From Cyanobacteria bacterium UBA7753 (GTDB lineage: Bacteria; Cyanobacteriota; Vampirovibrionia; Gastranaerophilales; Gastranaerophilaceae), in contig DLEF01000025.1 of the NCBI GenBank assembly GCA_002481545.1, forward strand, positions 1 to 14,109: 14,109 nucleotides of DNA, given 5' to 3'. Under the pieces are notes generated by a model, which saw only the letters and a program-made list of their open reading frames with translations, had not been told where the DNA came from and did no database searches. Positions within the stretch are counted from its first letter, which is position 1, and each line of letters begins with the position of its first letter. A program made the position numbers and the translations under genes. Shown one piece after another: positions 13,373 to 14,109 of the stretch.

Positions 13373-13941
13373 TTACTTCTCGCAGTAATGTAATTTTACA
13401 AGTGATACATAAAATTCGACCTTAACGTAATGAACCATCATTGTTTTATTCTGCTCATTGTTGAGGTGTTTGAGTGAATTTACTAGCATATAAAATATCT
13501 GTAAATTCACGAGTTCCGAAACTCTTTTTGCTGGTGGTGCCAGATGAACAACTTTATTTCCGTCAAATATCCCGACACCATCCGTTCTGTTTTTCCCGCT
13601 TTCATTAACAAGCCCTTGCAACATAAGTTTATGAGCTTTGAGCAAGTCATTTTCTGAATACGGATTGAGTGATAAAAGCAGGTCATAGGCTTGGATTGTA
13701 TTTTTAAAACTTTTTGGTAACATATAATAGCCAATTTCTCCATACTTGGTTATATTGAAGTTTTTACTATTGGCATTGTTTAAATCATTTTTCAACTCTT
13801 CTAATTTTTTTTAAAATTTTCATTAGTTTCAAATTCTGCAATTTTTCTTCGCATAAATAGATTGGAATTATCGTAATAAAAATAAGTTTTAAATTTTTTA
13901 TATGCTTCCTCTATATCAGTGTCTGTGAATTTTTCTTCCAT
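13373..13941 (-). pseudogene. Composite broken gene: RT-like N-terminus, Fic fragment, unrelated tail
   Basis: ATG 13941 opens a 46-codon frame (MEEKFTDTDIEEAYKKFK ... FYYDNSNLFMRRKIAEFE) that stops at TAG 13803-13801 right after eight A residues. One extra A would join it to the frame of 13373-13795. The opening part resembles the N-terminus of some bacterial reverse transcriptases (AYKKLKSYVYYD...LRKKIAEFE; recalled, unverified). From about 13710 downward the product matches Fic proteins: AYDLLLSLNPYSENDLLKAH, GLVNESGKNR, VGIFDGNKVVHLAPP, RVSELVN. The Fic catalytic HPFxDGNGR motif never appears; after SELVN comes an unrelated Lys/Val/Tyr-rich tail ending at 13373. The whole locus is non-functional as either enzyme. 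Fic identity is firm; the RT part is a moderate guess. Confidence 0.65.
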
Positions 13942-14044
13942 CTTTGCCACTTGTCACCTTTTTAATATAAATTGATTGATATATAAATCATATCATAAAA
14001 ACTATGTATTCTCATAGTATCAAATTGTATCAATGCTAAAATAC

Positions 14045-14068
14045 AAAAAGCGAGTTCAAAAACTCGCT
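14045..14068 (-). terminator. Rho-independent terminator, minus strand
   Basis: AGCGAGTT (14049-14056) pairs with AACTCGCT (14061-14068) around a CAAA loop. On the minus strand it is followed by TTTT and further T-rich sequence, so it terminates a gene entering from the right. Confidence 0.75.
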
Positions 14069-14080
14069 GTAAGGCTGTTA

Positions 14081-14109
14081 TTAGACGTATTTACCATTGG
14101 TTACCCCCC
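14081..14109 (-). CDS. Possible C-terminal end of a gene running off the window
   Basis: On the minus strand the last codons read ...VTNGKYV followed by TAA TAA (14083-14078), about 10 bases before the terminator stem. The double stop plus terminator fits a real gene end, but only about eight codons are visible. The run of six C at the window edge could also be a sequencing or assembly artefact. No function can be given. Confidence 0.3.

Noticed and set aside
1..14109. CRISPR array or replication origin
   Set aside because: The only regular repeats are coding (61- and 37-codon units) or short box arrays; no repeat-spacer pattern and no DnaA-box cluster with replication genes was seen.

Overview
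The window looks like accessory chromosome from an AT-rich, Gram-negative gut-type bacterium. The Gram-negative call rests on a very large autotransporter with an outer-membrane beta-barrel. Several small proteins start with a short ...NPIFGK / ...KPVFTS N-terminus, and the style of the genes (TPR-glycosyltransferase fusion, Asn/Thr-rich autotransporter) reminds me of Gastranaerophilales / Vampirovibrionia ('Melainabacteria'). That placement is inference from memory and not proven by any marker gene here.

Layout, left to right. (1) 1-3474 (+): the 3' part of an autotransporter gene, open at the left window edge, with a repetitive Asn/Thr-rich passenger, a C-terminal barrel and an unusual Lys/Pro-rich tail after the barrel. 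An in-frame TAG at 3472-3474 cuts this tail, yet the same frame and the same repeat style continue for 54 codons to a second TAG at 3637-3639. (2) 3688-5157 (+): TPR protein fused to a GT9-like glycosyltransferase domain. (3) 5158-5990: a hairpin-rich island with higher GC than its surroundings, a small exported protein on the minus strand (5449-5724), and the promoter region of a tRNA-Ser(TGA) gene (5990-6079), which ends in a clear terminator.

(4) 6217-9683: the most interesting segment. Both edges carry TGTA-ending imperfect inverted repeats (19 of 26 positions agree). In each, an AGTTTGAYA box starts exactly 15 bases in, followed by a second box 18-22 bases further. This is the architecture of Tn7/Mu-type transposon ends. 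The right edge coincides with the point where a DJ-1/PfpI gene (9654-10013, minus) loses its C-terminal half. Inside there is no transposase. Instead there is a predicted anthrax-lethal-factor-like zinc metalloprotease (6519-7691, +), convergent with a two-gene operon encoding a Gln/Met-rich helical protein (9018-9518, minus) and a subtilisin-like protease with a coiled-coil insertion before its catalytic serine (7713-9011, minus). I read this as a non-autonomous (or externally mobilised) cargo element carrying a two-protease module. No target-site duplication is visible, so the left boundary is less sure than the right.

(5) 10130-12398 (minus): a GT4 glycosyltransferase followed by a PD-(D/E)XK nuclease-fold protein whose start may be frameshifted. 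They are transcribed divergently from a small XRE repressor (12488-12709, +), and the shared intergenic region contains four copies of a TTATAAG-type box, suggesting autoregulation and control of the operon. (6) 12814-13038 (+): a small membrane protein with an excellent promoter. (7) 13039-13372: repeat-like noncoding DNA. (8) 13373-13941 (minus): a wrecked gene made of a reverse-transcriptase-like N-terminus frameshifted in a poly-A tract, a Fic-family fragment without its catalytic motif, and an unrelated tail. At the right edge a minus-strand terminator (14045-14068) sits just below the likely last codons of a gene that runs off the window.
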